Under the pieces are notes generated by a model. That model did not search any database. It had not been told where the DNA came from and saw only the letters and a program-made list of their open reading frames with translations. Source: Lachnoclostridium edouardi (GTDB taxonomy: Bacteria; Bacillota; Clostridia; Lachnospirales; Lachnospiraceae). From it: a stretch of DNA of 64,000 nt. The position numbers were made by a program, and so were the translations under genes. Shown in pieces: positions 53,655 through 62,143 of this stretch; within the stretch, counting starts at the first letter, position 1, and each line of letters begins with the position of its first letter. The stretch covers positions 192,566-256,565 of the forward strand of contig NZ_OESQ01000001.1 in assembly GCF_900240245.1 (NCBI RefSeq), read 5' to 3'.

Positions 53655-54383
53655 TTATTTTGTCTGCACACCGCCAAATCGACGTTCCCTTTTATTATAC
53701 GCAGCAATAGCTTTTTCCAATTCCTCTTTAGAAAAATCAGGCCATAAACAATCTGTTACGTAAATTTCCGTGTAAGCCAACTGCCATAACAGATAATTGG
53801 AAAGTCTTAATTCCCCGCTGGTGCGGATCAAAAGATCCGGATCTGGCATCTTAGCTGTATCTAAGAATCCGCTGAATACATTTTCAGTAATATCTTCTGG
53901 GTTCAGCTTGTTCATTTTTACTTCTTCAGCCATTTTTTTTGCAGCCCTGACAATTTCATCCCGGCCTCCGTAATTTACGGCTATTACGAAAGTAAGGCCT
54001 GTGTTGTCCTTTGTCTCTCTTTCTAAGCGGTTGATGCCTTCTACAATATCTTTATCAAAACGGTTTCTTTCGCCGATCATTTTCACTCTTACATTATTAT
54101 TTTTCGCAATTTTTAACAGCCTTACCATATAGAAGCGGAACAGCTGCATAAGCGCTCCTACTTCCTCTTTAGACCGCTTCCAGTTTTCAGTAGAAAATCC
54201 ATATACAGTTAAATATTTAATACCCATTCTGGCCGCTATTTCCACAGTTTTCTCAACTGTCACGCAGCCTTCTTTATGTCCCATGCTTCTGGGAAGTCCT
54301 CTTTTTTTCGCCCATCTTCCATTTCCGTCTAAAATCAAAGCTACGTGCTGGGGAATTACCATATTTTCCATAGTATTATCCAT
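53655..54383 (-). CDS. uppS: Isoprenyl transferase (undecaprenyl diphosphate synthase)
   Basis: A 242-residue cis-prenyltransferase that makes the lipid carrier for cell-wall synthesis. It has HVALILDGNGRWAKKRG, YGFSTENWKR and the later RTSGELRLSNYLLWQ. The frame is open to 54443, but that runs into a terminator hairpin; the ATG at 54383 has AGGAGG 12 nt upstream. It is separated from frr by that hairpin. Confidence 0.96.
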   Translation of the reverse strand: MDNTMENMVIPQHVALILDGNGRWAKKRGLPRSMGHKEGCVTVEKTVEIAARMGIKYLTVYGFSTENWKRSKEEVGALMQLFRFYMVRLLKIAKNNNVRVKMIGERNRFDKDIVEGINRLERETKDNTGLTFVIAVNYGGRDEIVRAAKKMAEEVKMNKLNPEDITENVFSGFLDTAKMPDPDLLIRTSGELRLSNYLLWQLAYTEIYVTDCLWPDFSKEELEKAIAAYNKRERRFGGVQTK

Positions 54384-54416
54384 GATTTTTCCAATCCTCC
54401 TACGATACAAAAAGCA

Positions 54417-54471
54417 GGAGTGCCGCAAAATATAAGCAATCATTACAGAGCCCTATATTTTGCAACACTCC
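54417..54471 (-). terminator. Strong terminator between frr and uppS
   Basis: 18-nt arms (54417-54434 and 54454-54471) pair with one or two wobbles, a 19-nt loop between them, and TGCTTTTTGT follows on the minus strand. It starts about 17 nt after the frr stop. No promoter for uppS was seen between it and the uppS start, so the downstream genes need read-through or a promoter within the stem. Confidence 0.8.
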
Positions 54472-54488
54472 CCCCTCTGCCCTATATC

Positions 54489-55046
54489 TTAGACAGTCAT
54501 AATTTCCTTTGTCTTAACTTCAACTGCCTTTTCTACCATATCAATCATTTTATCTGTCAGCTTCTGGATTCTCTCTACTGCCTCAGATAAATCATCTTCA
54601 GAAATCTCGTCGGCTTTTTCCATCTTCTTAAAAGCCTCGTTGGCGTCTCTTCTGATGTTGCGGATAGCCACCTTAGTGCCCTCGCCTTTTTTCTTTACGT
54701 CCTTTGCCAGTTCCTTTCTTCTTTCCTCTGTTAATTCAGGGAATACAAGGCGGACTACATTGCCGTCGTTAGTAGGATTAATTCCTAAATCAGATGTGAG
54801 AATTGCCTTTTCAATGGCTTTTAACAAGCTTTTTTCCCATGGCTGAATCACAATCATTCTGGCCTCTGGAACGGAAATATTGCCGACCTGCTGAAGGGGA
54901 GTTGGAGTTCCGTAATAGTCTACTTTCAGCTTATCTAAAACGTGAGGATTCGCGCGTCCTGCCCTGATGGAGGCATACTCGTTCTCCAATGCTGCCAGAG
55001 ATTTGTTCATTTTGTCTTCGTAAATTTTTAACTTTTCCTGATCCAT
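54489..55046 (-). CDS. frr: Ribosome recycling factor
   Basis: A 185-residue RRF that splits post-termination ribosomes together with EF-G. It shows the conserved ASIRAGRANPHVLDKLKVDYYG and the C-terminal region (IRRDANEAFKKM). AGGAGG lies just before the ATG. It follows pyrH by 11 nt. Confidence 0.98.
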   Translation of the reverse strand: MDQEKLKIYEDKMNKSLAALENEYASIRAGRANPHVLDKLKVDYYGTPTPLQQVGNISVPEARMIVIQPWEKSLLKAIEKAILTSDLGINPTNDGNVVRLVFPELTEERRKELAKDVKKKGEGTKVAIRNIRRDANEAFKKMEKADEISEDDLSEAVERIQKLTDKMIDMVEKAVEVKTKEIMTV

Positions 55047-55057
55047 AATTCCTCCTG

Positions 55058-55759
55058 TTATACGGTTACAATCGTACCATTTATTTTTCCCTGCATCGCA
55101 TTGGCAATGCTGTCTTTTTCATTTAAATCAAAAACTGCCATCGGCATGTGGTGCTCCATACACATAATGGAGGCTGTCAAATCTACCACCGCCAGCTTTT
55201 TCTCAATAACCTCTTCAATAGAAACTGTATTATACTTTTTAGCGTCCGGATTCACCTTAGGATCGCTGTCGTACACTCCGTCAATAGACTTAGCCAATAA
55301 AATACAGTTGGCCTCCATCTCTACAGCTCTCAGCACAATACCTGTATCTGTAGAAAAATAAGGATGTCCTGTGCCGCCTGCAAAAAATACAACCATTCCC
55401 TTTGCAAAATACTTATTGGCCCTGTCCTTGGAAAACAGCTTTGTCATGGAGCCGCACTCAAAGGGAGTGAGAATCTGAGTTTTCATGCCCTCTGTGCGGA
55501 ATATTTCAGACACATAAATACAGTTCATTACAGTAGCCAGCATCCCTATCTGGTCAGCCTTTGTTCTGTCAATGGCATTGCTTGTCCTGCCTCTCCAGAA
55601 ATTGCCGCCGCCGATAACAATACCTACCTGAACGCCTGCCTCCACAGACATTTTCACCTGTCTGGCCACTTCTCTCACAGTATCTTCATCAAAGCCTGTT
55701 TTTTTAGGACCCGCCAAAGCTTCTCCGCTTAACTTCAATAATACTCGGTTTGTTTTCAT
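55058..55759 (-). CDS. pyrH: UMP kinase
   Basis: A 233-residue hexameric UMP kinase of the amino-acid-kinase fold, giving UDP. It has VLLKLSGEALAG, VIGGGNFWRGR and the late DLTASIMCMEHHMPMAVFDL block. It is the first gene of pyrH-frr-(terminator)-uppS-cdsA-dxr-rseP-ispG-polC. The 200-nt gap upstream carries the terminator of the aconitase operon and presumably the pyrH promoter. Confidence 0.97.
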   Translation of the reverse strand: MKTNRVLLKLSGEALAGPKKTGFDEDTVREVARQVKMSVEAGVQVGIVIGGGNFWRGRTSNAIDRTKADQIGMLATVMNCIYVSEIFRTEGMKTQILTPFECGSMTKLFSKDRANKYFAKGMVVFFAGGTGHPYFSTDTGIVLRAVEMEANCILLAKSIDGVYDSDPKVNPDAKKYNTVSIEEVIEKKLAVVDLTASIMCMEHHMPMAVFDLNEKDSIANAMQGKINGTIVTV

Positions 55760-55887
55760 CTAACTTTTCTCCCGGTCATTTATGATCTTCCTTAAATACT
55801 GGCAAAATATCCTGCCGCCAGTTACTTTCCTGATTATAGCATAAATATTCTGGTTTGAAAAGAGGATTCAGATTTCTGACGGAATAC

Positions 55888-55941
55888 AAAACCGCAAAGG
55901 ATATTTCTGAATTGTGGTTTCAGAATATCCTCTGCGGTTTT
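55888..55941 (-). terminator. Terminator of the carboxylate operon
   Basis: Arms 55888-55910 and 55920-55941 pair over about 20 bp with a short loop. It lies about 20 nt after the aconitase stop on the minus strand, with TTTTGTATT after the stem. It separates the operon from pyrH. Confidence 0.85.
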
Positions 55942-55960
55942 TCGCAAGTGTTACTATTTT

Positions 55961-57898
55961 TTACTGAATCTGTTTTTTAATATATCTTAACTGGCCTCCC
56001 GCCAAAAGTACGTTTGCCTCGTCGTCTGAAATTTCCAATATGGTTTTAAAGGTATAACCTTTTGTTTTATTTGTAACCATAATTTCCTTTGCTTTAATGC
56101 CTTCCAGACAGTTTTCTAATACCAGTTCGTCTCCTGCCTCAATTTTATCATAAATACTTCCGTCTTCAAAAATCAAAGGCAGAACGCCGTGGTTAATCAG
56201 ATTGTTTTTGTGGATTCTGGCCATGGATTTTGCGATTACTGCTTTTACACCTAAGTACATAGGAGCAATGGCCGCATGTTCCCGGCTGGAGCCCTGACCG
56301 TAATTTTCTCCGCCTACAATAATGCTGTTTTTCATTTCCTTTGCTCTGCTTACGAAATCTTTATCATAGCGAGAGAATACAATTTCCGCTACCATGGGAA
56401 TATTGGATCTCATGGCTGAGAATGTAGCGCTGGCAGGAATAATATCGTCTGTGGAAATATTGTCTCCTGCTTTTAAGGAGACAGGCACATCAATGACTGG
56501 CGTAATCATTTCAGGAATAGGCAGAGGCTTAATATTAGGACCTCTGATAATTTCTACATCTGAAGTATCTCCCTCTACAGGAGGAATCAGCATTTTGTCG
56601 TCTACTAAATATTCCTCTGGCTCTGTAATATCAGCCAGTTTTGTAATATCGCAAACCTGGGACGGCAGCGTTAAATATCCTGTAATAGCTGTAGCCGCAG
56701 CCACCTCAGGGCTTACCAGATAAAGCTGGGCGTCCGGAGTGCCTCCTCTTCCAGGGAAATTGCGGTTGGAGGTGCGGACAGAAACTCCATTTGTAGGCGC
56801 AGCCTGGCCGATTCCTGTACAGGGGCCGCAGGCGCATTCTAACAATCTGGCTCCGGAACATAAAAGCTTAGATATAGTTCCGTCTTCCATCAGCATTTGG
56901 AGAATCTGTTTTGTTCCCACTGCAACTGTAAGTGAAACATTATCATTTACCACATGTCCGTCCAGAACCTCCGCCGCCTTTTTAATGTCACTGTAGGAGC
57001 CGTTTGTACAGCTTCCAATAAACACCTGGTCTACTTTTACATGGCCTAAATCTTCTACCTTAGCTACTTTGTCAGGCATAGACGGGCAGGCAACTAACGG
57101 CACCAGCTCACTTAAATCTAATTCCATATATTCATCATATGTACAGTCCTCATCTGGATATAAGGGAGTGTAATCTGATTCTCTTCCCTGAGCTTTTAAG
57201 AATTTTCTCACTTCATCATCTGCCGGAAATACAGAGGTTGTGGCTCCCAGCTCAGCTCCCATGTTAGTAATGGTGCCTCTCTGAGCTACAGTCAGGCTTT
57301 TTACCCCCTCTCCCACATATTCATATGCTTTTCCAACGCCTCCTTTTACTGTTAAGCGGCGCAGCATTTCTAAGATTACATCTTTGGCGGAGCACTGGGG
57401 ATTTAAAGCGCCTTTCAGCTCTACTCTTACTACCTTAGGCATTTTCAGTCTCATGGGAAGGCCGGCCATAGCTGTTGCCACGTCCATACCGCCGGCGCCT
57501 ATAGAAAGCATTCCTAAAGCTCCCCCTGTAGTTGTATGGCTGTCAGTGCCCATCAGGCTTTTTCCCGGTTTTCCAAATCTGAAATAGTGAATCATATGGC
57601 AGATTCCGTTTCCCGGTCTGGACAAATAAAGGCCGTACTTTTTCGCGATGCTTTGAAGGAAAATATGATCATCTGGAGTTTTACTGTCTACCTGAAGCAG
57701 ATTATGGTCTAAGTAGCTGACAGAGCACTCTGTGCGCACCTTAGATATTTCTAAGGCCTCAAAAGCTAAGTACGCCATTACTGCTGTAATATCATGGGTT
57801 AATGTGTGATCAATTTTTACATATATTTCACTACCAGGTTCCATGGAGCCTGAAACTAAATGGCTGGCAATTAATTTTTGAATAATATTTTGTCCCAT
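55961..57898 (-). CDS. Aconitate hydratase (aconitase superfamily)
   Basis: A 645-residue [4Fe-4S] hydratase. The cluster cysteines are in IGSCTNGSYSDI and CACGPCTGIGQA. The substrate-binding GTDSHTTTGGALG block and the C-terminal swivel domain (SSREHAAIAPMYLGVKAVIAKSMARIHKNNL shortened form of the family) are present. It is smaller than E. coli AcnA (891) and matches the short clostridial aconitases, which interconvert citrate and isocitrate; a related hydratase activity on another substrate is possible. A TTG precedes the ATG; AAGGAG favours the ATG at 57898. It is the last gene after an RraA-like aldolase and a CCS symporter. Confidence 0.88.
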   Translation of the reverse strand: MGQNIIQKLIASHLVSGSMEPGSEIYVKIDHTLTHDITAVMAYLAFEALEISKVRTECSVSYLDHNLLQVDSKTPDDHIFLQSIAKKYGLYLSRPGNGICHMIHYFRFGKPGKSLMGTDSHTTTGGALGMLSIGAGGMDVATAMAGLPMRLKMPKVVRVELKGALNPQCSAKDVILEMLRRLTVKGGVGKAYEYVGEGVKSLTVAQRGTITNMGAELGATTSVFPADDEVRKFLKAQGRESDYTPLYPDEDCTYDEYMELDLSELVPLVACPSMPDKVAKVEDLGHVKVDQVFIGSCTNGSYSDIKKAAEVLDGHVVNDNVSLTVAVGTKQILQMLMEDGTISKLLCSGARLLECACGPCTGIGQAAPTNGVSVRTSNRNFPGRGGTPDAQLYLVSPEVAAATAITGYLTLPSQVCDITKLADITEPEEYLVDDKMLIPPVEGDTSDVEIIRGPNIKPLPIPEMITPVIDVPVSLKAGDNISTDDIIPASATFSAMRSNIPMVAEIVFSRYDKDFVSRAKEMKNSIIVGGENYGQGSSREHAAIAPMYLGVKAVIAKSMARIHKNNLINHGVLPLIFEDGSIYDKIEAGDELVLENCLEGIKAKEIMVTNKTKGYTFKTILEISDDEANVLLAGGQLRYIKKQIQ

Positions 57899-57909
57899 TT
57901 TCAATCTCC

Positions 57910-58605
57910 TTACTGATCTGTATATTGGCCATATCCTAATTTTTCCAGCTGGGCGGCATAGTTATCTGGAAGAACCTTTTTCTTTTCTTTAATTTCTGCC
58001 GTCACCTTTTCTAAACTGTCTATTTTCTTTTTGGCATTGGCCATAATCTCCTCTGCAAATTCCTGAGGAATTACGCAGACTCCATTTACATCCCCTACAA
58101 TAATGTCTCCCGGATTTACAGTAACTCCGCCGCAGGAAATAGGCACGTTAATTTCGCCGTTTGAGTTTTTCGTGCTGGAACCGCAGGTAACTGCCTTTGC
58201 GTACATAGGAAATCCTATTTCCTCACATTCTTCCAAATCTCTGAAGGCGCCGTCCATAACAACGCCTTCTATTCCCTTTACTGCGCATGATAAGCTTCTG
58301 TGGTCTCCCCACAAAGCGTTATTTCCGCTGCCTCTGCCGTCTAAAACAATTACGTCTCCCGGCTGAGCCATATCTACAGCCTTTGTTACCATTAAGCTGT
58401 CTCCCATAGTCAGCTTTACAGTAACGGCAGGGCCGCAGATTTTTTTCTTTGTTACCATTGGTTTAATGTGGTAATCCATTGCGTTGTATACGATAGATCC
58501 GTCGCACAGCTCCGGCGCTGTAAACTGGCGCAGCTTTTCAATTAATTCCTTAGACGGACGTTTAATATCCTTGTACATTCTGTAACCAATTTTTGCTTCT
58601 GACAT
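57910..58605 (-). CDS. RraA family protein, HMG/CHA aldolase-like
   Basis: A 231-residue protein of the RraA/MenG fold. Residues of the class II pyruvate aldolases are present: the GDHRSLSCAVKGIEGVV helix and VMDGAFRD, with the metal-binding aspartate and catalytic arginine, then VGDVNGVCVIP. Such enzymes cleave 4-hydroxy-4-methyl-2-oxoglutarate or 4-carboxy-4-hydroxy-2-oxoadipate and usually also decarboxylate oxaloacetate. True RraA (RNase E inhibitor) lacks the catalytic residues, so the enzyme reading is preferred. It lies between a carboxylate symporter gene and aconitase, 11 nt before the latter. Confidence 0.8.
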   Translation of the reverse strand: MSEAKIGYRMYKDIKRPSKELIEKLRQFTAPELCDGSIVYNAMDYHIKPMVTKKKICGPAVTVKLTMGDSLMVTKAVDMAQPGDVIVLDGRGSGNNALWGDHRSLSCAVKGIEGVVMDGAFRDLEECEEIGFPMYAKAVTCGSSTKNSNGEINVPISCGGVTVNPGDIIVGDVNGVCVIPQEFAEEIMANAKKKIDSLEKVTAEIKEKKKVLPDNYAAQLEKLGYGQYTDQ

Positions 58606-58654
58606 ATAATGCCTCCCAATATTTTTCTTTTTCTATATTATTTATAAAATACGG

Positions 58655-59977
58655 TTAAATCATAAAACTAAAGGCTATACTTGCTATGAGCAGTATAATT
58701 GCTCCTCCGATTCTGGAAGAAATTGCCGCGTAGCTCATCAGATCCAGACGGTGTCCTGCTCCCAGCACCTGAAGATCTCCAGAGCCGCCTCTGTTGGCCA
58801 TACAAAGTCCTGCCGTCATAGCTGACTCTACAAAGTTAAAGCCTACCAGCATACCTACAAGTCCGGCGCCTACAATCGCTCCGATTACTACCATTGCGCA
58901 GATAAACAGTGTTTTTACATTTAATACTGCAATTAATTCTCCTAAGTCTGTAAATGCAATACCAATACCGGCCATACACATACCCATAAGAGGTTTTGTA
59001 AAGAATGCGGACAGCTTTTTAGCTCCCTCTTTTACATTATCAGGCACCACATTTGAAACATTTAATAAGGCCGCAAAAACAACCATGTAGGCATACATAT
59101 GTAATGTTACTGATCCAATGTTAGGCAGAATCTTCTCAGAGAACGCCAGACATAATGCGTATACTCCTCCTGTCAGTAAAAGACCGCCAGCCATATCATA
59201 AGCAGTTGCATTTACCTTCTCTTTCTTTCCTTCTACCAGCACTGTACTTCCTGTATTTCTGATAAGCTCGCCGTTCCCTGTAAGCTTCGGCCATTTATTT
59301 CCCATGGAATTTAAAGCTACTGCGCCAAGAATCGCAAAGTTATTGGCAATATTTAAAATTGCAAATGCCTGAGAATAAAATGCATCCTTGCTCTGTCCTG
59401 TAGTTGCCTCCCACATTTCACTTAAAGGCACGGCTCCTGCCCCGTTGCCTCCGCCCATAATTGGAAGTACGTAAAGAGAAACAATACTGATAACATCTAC
59501 GCCGCAGATCAATCCCCCTACAATTCCAAATGCTGCAGCTGCTGCGATTCCTCCTAAAATAGCCGGAATATATCCTGCAAAGGCTTTAATCAGCTGCTTT
59601 CTGTTTACTGCCAGCACCGCCGACACAATTAACAGAGAAATAAATACTGTCTGGAATCCATAATCATCATAGAAAAATGTAATTCCGTCTGCATATTCCT
59701 GGGGCAGAATATGATAATAATTTAAGGCTGCCGCTCCTAAAAATGCCAGCATAGATCCGCCGCCAATATATGCGTTCCAAATAGGAATTTTTTCTCCCAC
59801 TTCATAAAGCACCAATCCAATTGACATTAACACAACGATTGTTGCCAGCATGTCATTACTTGGAATTACTCTCATACCAATAGCTACATAAATTACCAAC
59901 AGCACAATTCCCACCTGCCACATTGGTAGACCATAAAACCTGCGAACCAAGAAACTCTCTTTTTTCGTCTCTGACAT
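58655..59977 (-). CDS. 2-Hydroxycarboxylate transporter family (CCS) symporter
   Basis: A 440-residue membrane protein with about 11 hydrophobic segments. Repeated family loops are visible: PIMGGGNGAGAVPLSEMW in the first half and FNFVESAMTAGLCMANRGGSGDL in the second, where CitS has its re-entrant GGxG loops. CCS members exchange or co-transport citrate, malate or lactate with Na+ or H+. A TTG lies six bases before the ATG; AGGAGGG spacing favours the ATG at 59977. It is the first gene of the operon. Confidence 0.88.
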   Translation of the reverse strand: MSETKKESFLVRRFYGLPMWQVGIVLLVIYVAIGMRVIPSNDMLATIVVLMSIGLVLYEVGEKIPIWNAYIGGGSMLAFLGAAALNYYHILPQEYADGITFFYDDYGFQTVFISLLIVSAVLAVNRKQLIKAFAGYIPAILGGIAAAAAFGIVGGLICGVDVISIVSLYVLPIMGGGNGAGAVPLSEMWEATTGQSKDAFYSQAFAILNIANNFAILGAVALNSMGNKWPKLTGNGELIRNTGSTVLVEGKKEKVNATAYDMAGGLLLTGGVYALCLAFSEKILPNIGSVTLHMYAYMVVFAALLNVSNVVPDNVKEGAKKLSAFFTKPLMGMCMAGIGIAFTDLGELIAVLNVKTLFICAMVVIGAIVGAGLVGMLVGFNFVESAMTAGLCMANRGGSGDLQVLGAGHRLDLMSYAAISSRIGGAIILLIASIAFSFMI

Positions 59978-60025
59978 TTTCAAACCCTCCTGATAACCTT
60001 TTGTGTAACTCTTTCATCCCCTATT

Positions 60026-60033
60026 TGTGCACA
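60026..60033. promoter_or_regulatory. TGTGCACA palindrome in the operon leader
   Basis: A perfect 8-bp palindrome in the 5' leader of the carboxylate operon, about 20 nt downstream of the predicted transcription start. It resembles GntR-type half-sites but no regulator gene lies next to it, so this is only a candidate operator. Confidence 0.3.
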
Positions 60034-60054
60034 TATAAGATTTAAGTTGTTTTT

Positions 60055-60083
60055 AGTATATAAGATCTTTTCTCATTAGTAAA
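60055..60083 (-). promoter_or_regulatory. Promoter of the carboxylate operon
   Basis: Minus strand TTTACT (60078-60083) and TATACT (60055-60060), 17-bp spacer. Start near 60048, about 70 nt before the symporter gene. The A/T-rich stretch from 60084 to about 60248 holds no gene or structure that can be supported. Confidence 0.65.
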
Positions 60084-60248
60084 ATATGTATATATAGATA
60101 AACGCCATAGCTTTTATTATATGATGCGTTGAAACAACTGAGTTTTTTATACATTTTACACAAATTTCATCTGTGTTTTTCCATACCTTCCCTAAAAGTA
60201 TATAGTTTTGCCTATGGCTGCCATAAAAGATATTTATAGTTTTACATG

Positions 60249-60369
60249 GGCGCAAATAAAAAATAGTTAAGCGCCAAAGCGCGAAACTATTTGCTACCCA
60301 AACGAAGCGATAGCGGAGTTCGGGTTTCCCGTAGTCTTTTATTGAACGAGGAACGAGTGAAATAAAAAA
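60249..60369 (-). ncRNA. Highly structured intergenic element, possible small RNA or dispersed repeat
   Basis: Read on the minus strand, this segment contains tandem GAACGAG-type units, then CTAC...GTAG and GTTC-GGGT/ACCC-AAAC pairing around 60294-60334. It ends in a hairpin with arms 60261-60268 and 60285-60292 plus an inner GCGC/GCGC stem, followed by TTTTTTATTT. The last part is a good intrinsic terminator. The segment lies between the vanW terminator and the carboxylate operon promoter, so it is not needed to end vanW. Similar elements occur repeatedly in some Lachnospiraceae genomes from memory, so it may be a repeat. Short frames across it look spurious. Confidence 0.45.
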
Positions 60370-60416
60370 ATGCTGTAAAACAGCAGCCTGCAACCAGACT
60401 TACTATTTTACAGCAT
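60370..60416 (-). terminator. Terminator of vanW
   Basis: Perfect 11-bp arms (60370-60380 and 60406-60416), 25-nt loop with a second CAGC-rich stem, then seven T on the minus strand. It begins 15 nt after the vanW stop. Confidence 0.9.
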
Positions 60417-60431
60417 CCTCTTTGTTTTATT

Positions 60432-62039
60432 TTATTGAATTCCGGCTCCAGGCCCCGCCGCTTCTGTGGAAGCAGTCTGAGTTTCTGAAGGCAAAGGCAG
60501 AGGGACAGGTGCAGGAACTTCCTGTGACTCTGTTTCCTCCGGCAATGTTTCCTCAGGAGGAATTTCCGTTGACTGGCCGGGAACATAGTCCTCCGGCATT
60601 CCGTCTACAGTAGGAGCCGGCGTTGTCTCAGCAGGACTTGTTTCCTCCGGCTTTAACACTACCCCGCTGGTATTCCTGAGTATAACAGGCGCGTGCCCCT
60701 TATATGTCTTAGAATGGTCCTCCACTCTTTCTATTTCCTTTCCGTCCTTATAAATCACCTTATAAGTAACCCATTTGCTGCCCTTAGAACCGGAGCTTTT
60801 TACCTTTTCCACTCCTGGCTCCAAAGTTTGATCTTCTTCATATACAGGCTCCGGAGGATCTAATTCCGCCACCTTTTCTGAATATAAATCCCATGTAATC
60901 CCCTCCTCCAGCACAGGAATGCCATAAATAGATACAGATGCCTTTCTGTTAGAATACCCGGCCTTAATTCCTATAGGCGCGCTGGAAGTATTTACAAAAC
61001 GGAAATCCGGCTCTTCCCAGCTTATAGTTGCATCCTGGCCTGGAGTTACATAATTTGGCTCAAATGTATGAGATCTTCTGAATGTAATCTTCATTCCAGA
61101 CTGAAAAGCCACTTTATATAAGGTACTGGACATCTGGCACACTCCGCCGCCAACCTCCTGAACCACTTGTCCGCTGTTGTATGCCGCCGCCTGCTGATAT
61201 CCCTTTTCCTCTGTTCTCTGTCCCACTACTTTATTAAAAGAAAATTCCTCTCCAGGCTGAACAATCGTACCATTTAAAGCCTCTGCAGATAATCTTACAT
61301 TTGTATTTCTCTTTTCATTGTTGGTAGTGTCTGTAACAAAGGAGGCTAAAGTTTTATACTGCTCCTGGGCCTGAGCCTTATCCATTTCAGCCGGAACCTC
61401 TTTTACCTGAGCCTGAATTTTGGCAGTGAACTGGCCGTTTTCCACCGCTTCCTTTATATCCTGAACTAATTTTTCCTGATCCACAGCCCTTCCGGAGCTG
61501 CTTTCACTAAAAAGAAATTTTCCGGATTCCTCATCAAAACTTTCCAGCACGCTGTTCTTTGGACTAAGATCCCACAGCTTTGCACACTCCTCCGCCTGAG
61601 CTTTAATCTCTTCATCCAGGTTTGACATGTCTACTGTATACTCTCCCTGAGTATTATCAGCACATATTTTATCTAACAGCTCCTCTGTCTTTTTCCTTGA
61701 TAAATCATCTATATCATATGTCTGATCTTCTAAAACTACAGTCATGCTCCAGGGACGGGCTTTTAAAATCGCCTCTAAGGCCTGGGATTTACTTAAACCT
61801 TCCATAGAAATCCCATTCACTGTAACATTGTTTTCTATAACAATCTCTTCCGCCGCCGTCTCCTCTGTTTCCTTATTAGGATTTGACAAAAATACAGCAA
61901 AAGCTCCTCCTATTCCTAAAATCAGCGCCAGAACACACCCTATCACAAGTCTCCTGCGCCTTCTTCTTTTTTGCCTTTCCAGCCGTTTACTCCTAGGTGA
62001 ATGATAGGATGACTGAAACGGATCTTTAGATTCTCTCAT
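60432..62039 (-). CDS. VanW family protein with peptidoglycan-binding-like and G5-like regions
   Basis: A 535-residue surface protein. A basic N-terminus (RLERQKRRRRRRLV) precedes one membrane segment at about 31-50. Two PG_binding_4-type repeats (NGISMEGLSKSQAL) cover about 70-230, and the VanW core about 235-365 (GEEFSFNKVVGQR, EVGGGVCQMSSTLY, RRSHTFEPNYVTPG). A G5-like beta region (VTYKVIYKDGKEIERVED) and a Pro/Glu/Thr tail of about 65 residues follow. VanW sits in some vancomycin-resistance clusters but has no proven function; similar proteins are common in Clostridia. No other van genes are here. Confidence 0.88.
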   Translation of the reverse strand: MRESKDPFQSSYHSPRSKRLERQKRRRRRRLVIGCVLALILGIGGAFAVFLSNPNKETEETAAEEIVIENNVTVNGISMEGLSKSQALEAILKARPWSMTVVLEDQTYDIDDLSRKKTEELLDKICADNTQGEYTVDMSNLDEEIKAQAEECAKLWDLSPKNSVLESFDEESGKFLFSESSSGRAVDQEKLVQDIKEAVENGQFTAKIQAQVKEVPAEMDKAQAQEQYKTLASFVTDTTNNEKRNTNVRLSAEALNGTIVQPGEEFSFNKVVGQRTEEKGYQQAAAYNSGQVVQEVGGGVCQMSSTLYKVAFQSGMKITFRRSHTFEPNYVTPGQDATISWEEPDFRFVNTSSAPIGIKAGYSNRKASVSIYGIPVLEEGITWDLYSEKVAELDPPEPVYEEDQTLEPGVEKVKSSGSKGSKWVTYKVIYKDGKEIERVEDHSKTYKGHAPVILRNTSGVVLKPEETSPAETTPAPTVDGMPEDYVPGQSTEIPPEETLPEETESQEVPAPVPLPLPSETQTASTEAAGPGAGIQ

Positions 62040-62093
62040 ATATTGATTTCCTTTCCCAACAATCTTCTATGTAAAAATGGATATTTTTTCAGT

Positions 62094-62116
62094 ATTCATA
62101 CATATACGGTATGAAT
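62094..62116. promoter_or_regulatory. Dyad ATTCATAC-N7-GTATGAAT at the vanW start point
   Basis: Perfect 8-bp arms (62094-62101 and 62109-62116). The right arm overlaps the -10 element and the left covers the first transcribed bases. Position fits a repressor operator, although a 5' RNA stem is also possible. Confidence 0.5.
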
Positions 62117-62143
62117 TATACTGAATAATATCTGGACTGTCAA
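62115..62143 (-). promoter_or_regulatory. Consensus sigma-A promoter of vanW
   Basis: Minus strand TTGACA (62138-62143) and TATAAT (62115-62120), 17-bp spacer, both perfect. Start near 62108. Confidence 0.85.

Noticed and set aside
60076-60586. Two overlapping minus-strand frames of about 100 codons (60076-60393 and 60287-60586)
   Set aside because: They cross the vanW terminator, the structured element and the carboxylate promoter, have no ribosome-binding site, and one overlaps vanW. They look like by-products of the repeat-like sequence.
60432-62039. A vancomycin-resistance cluster
   Set aside because: VanW-domain proteins are widespread and no vanHAX, vanRS or other van genes lie nearby.
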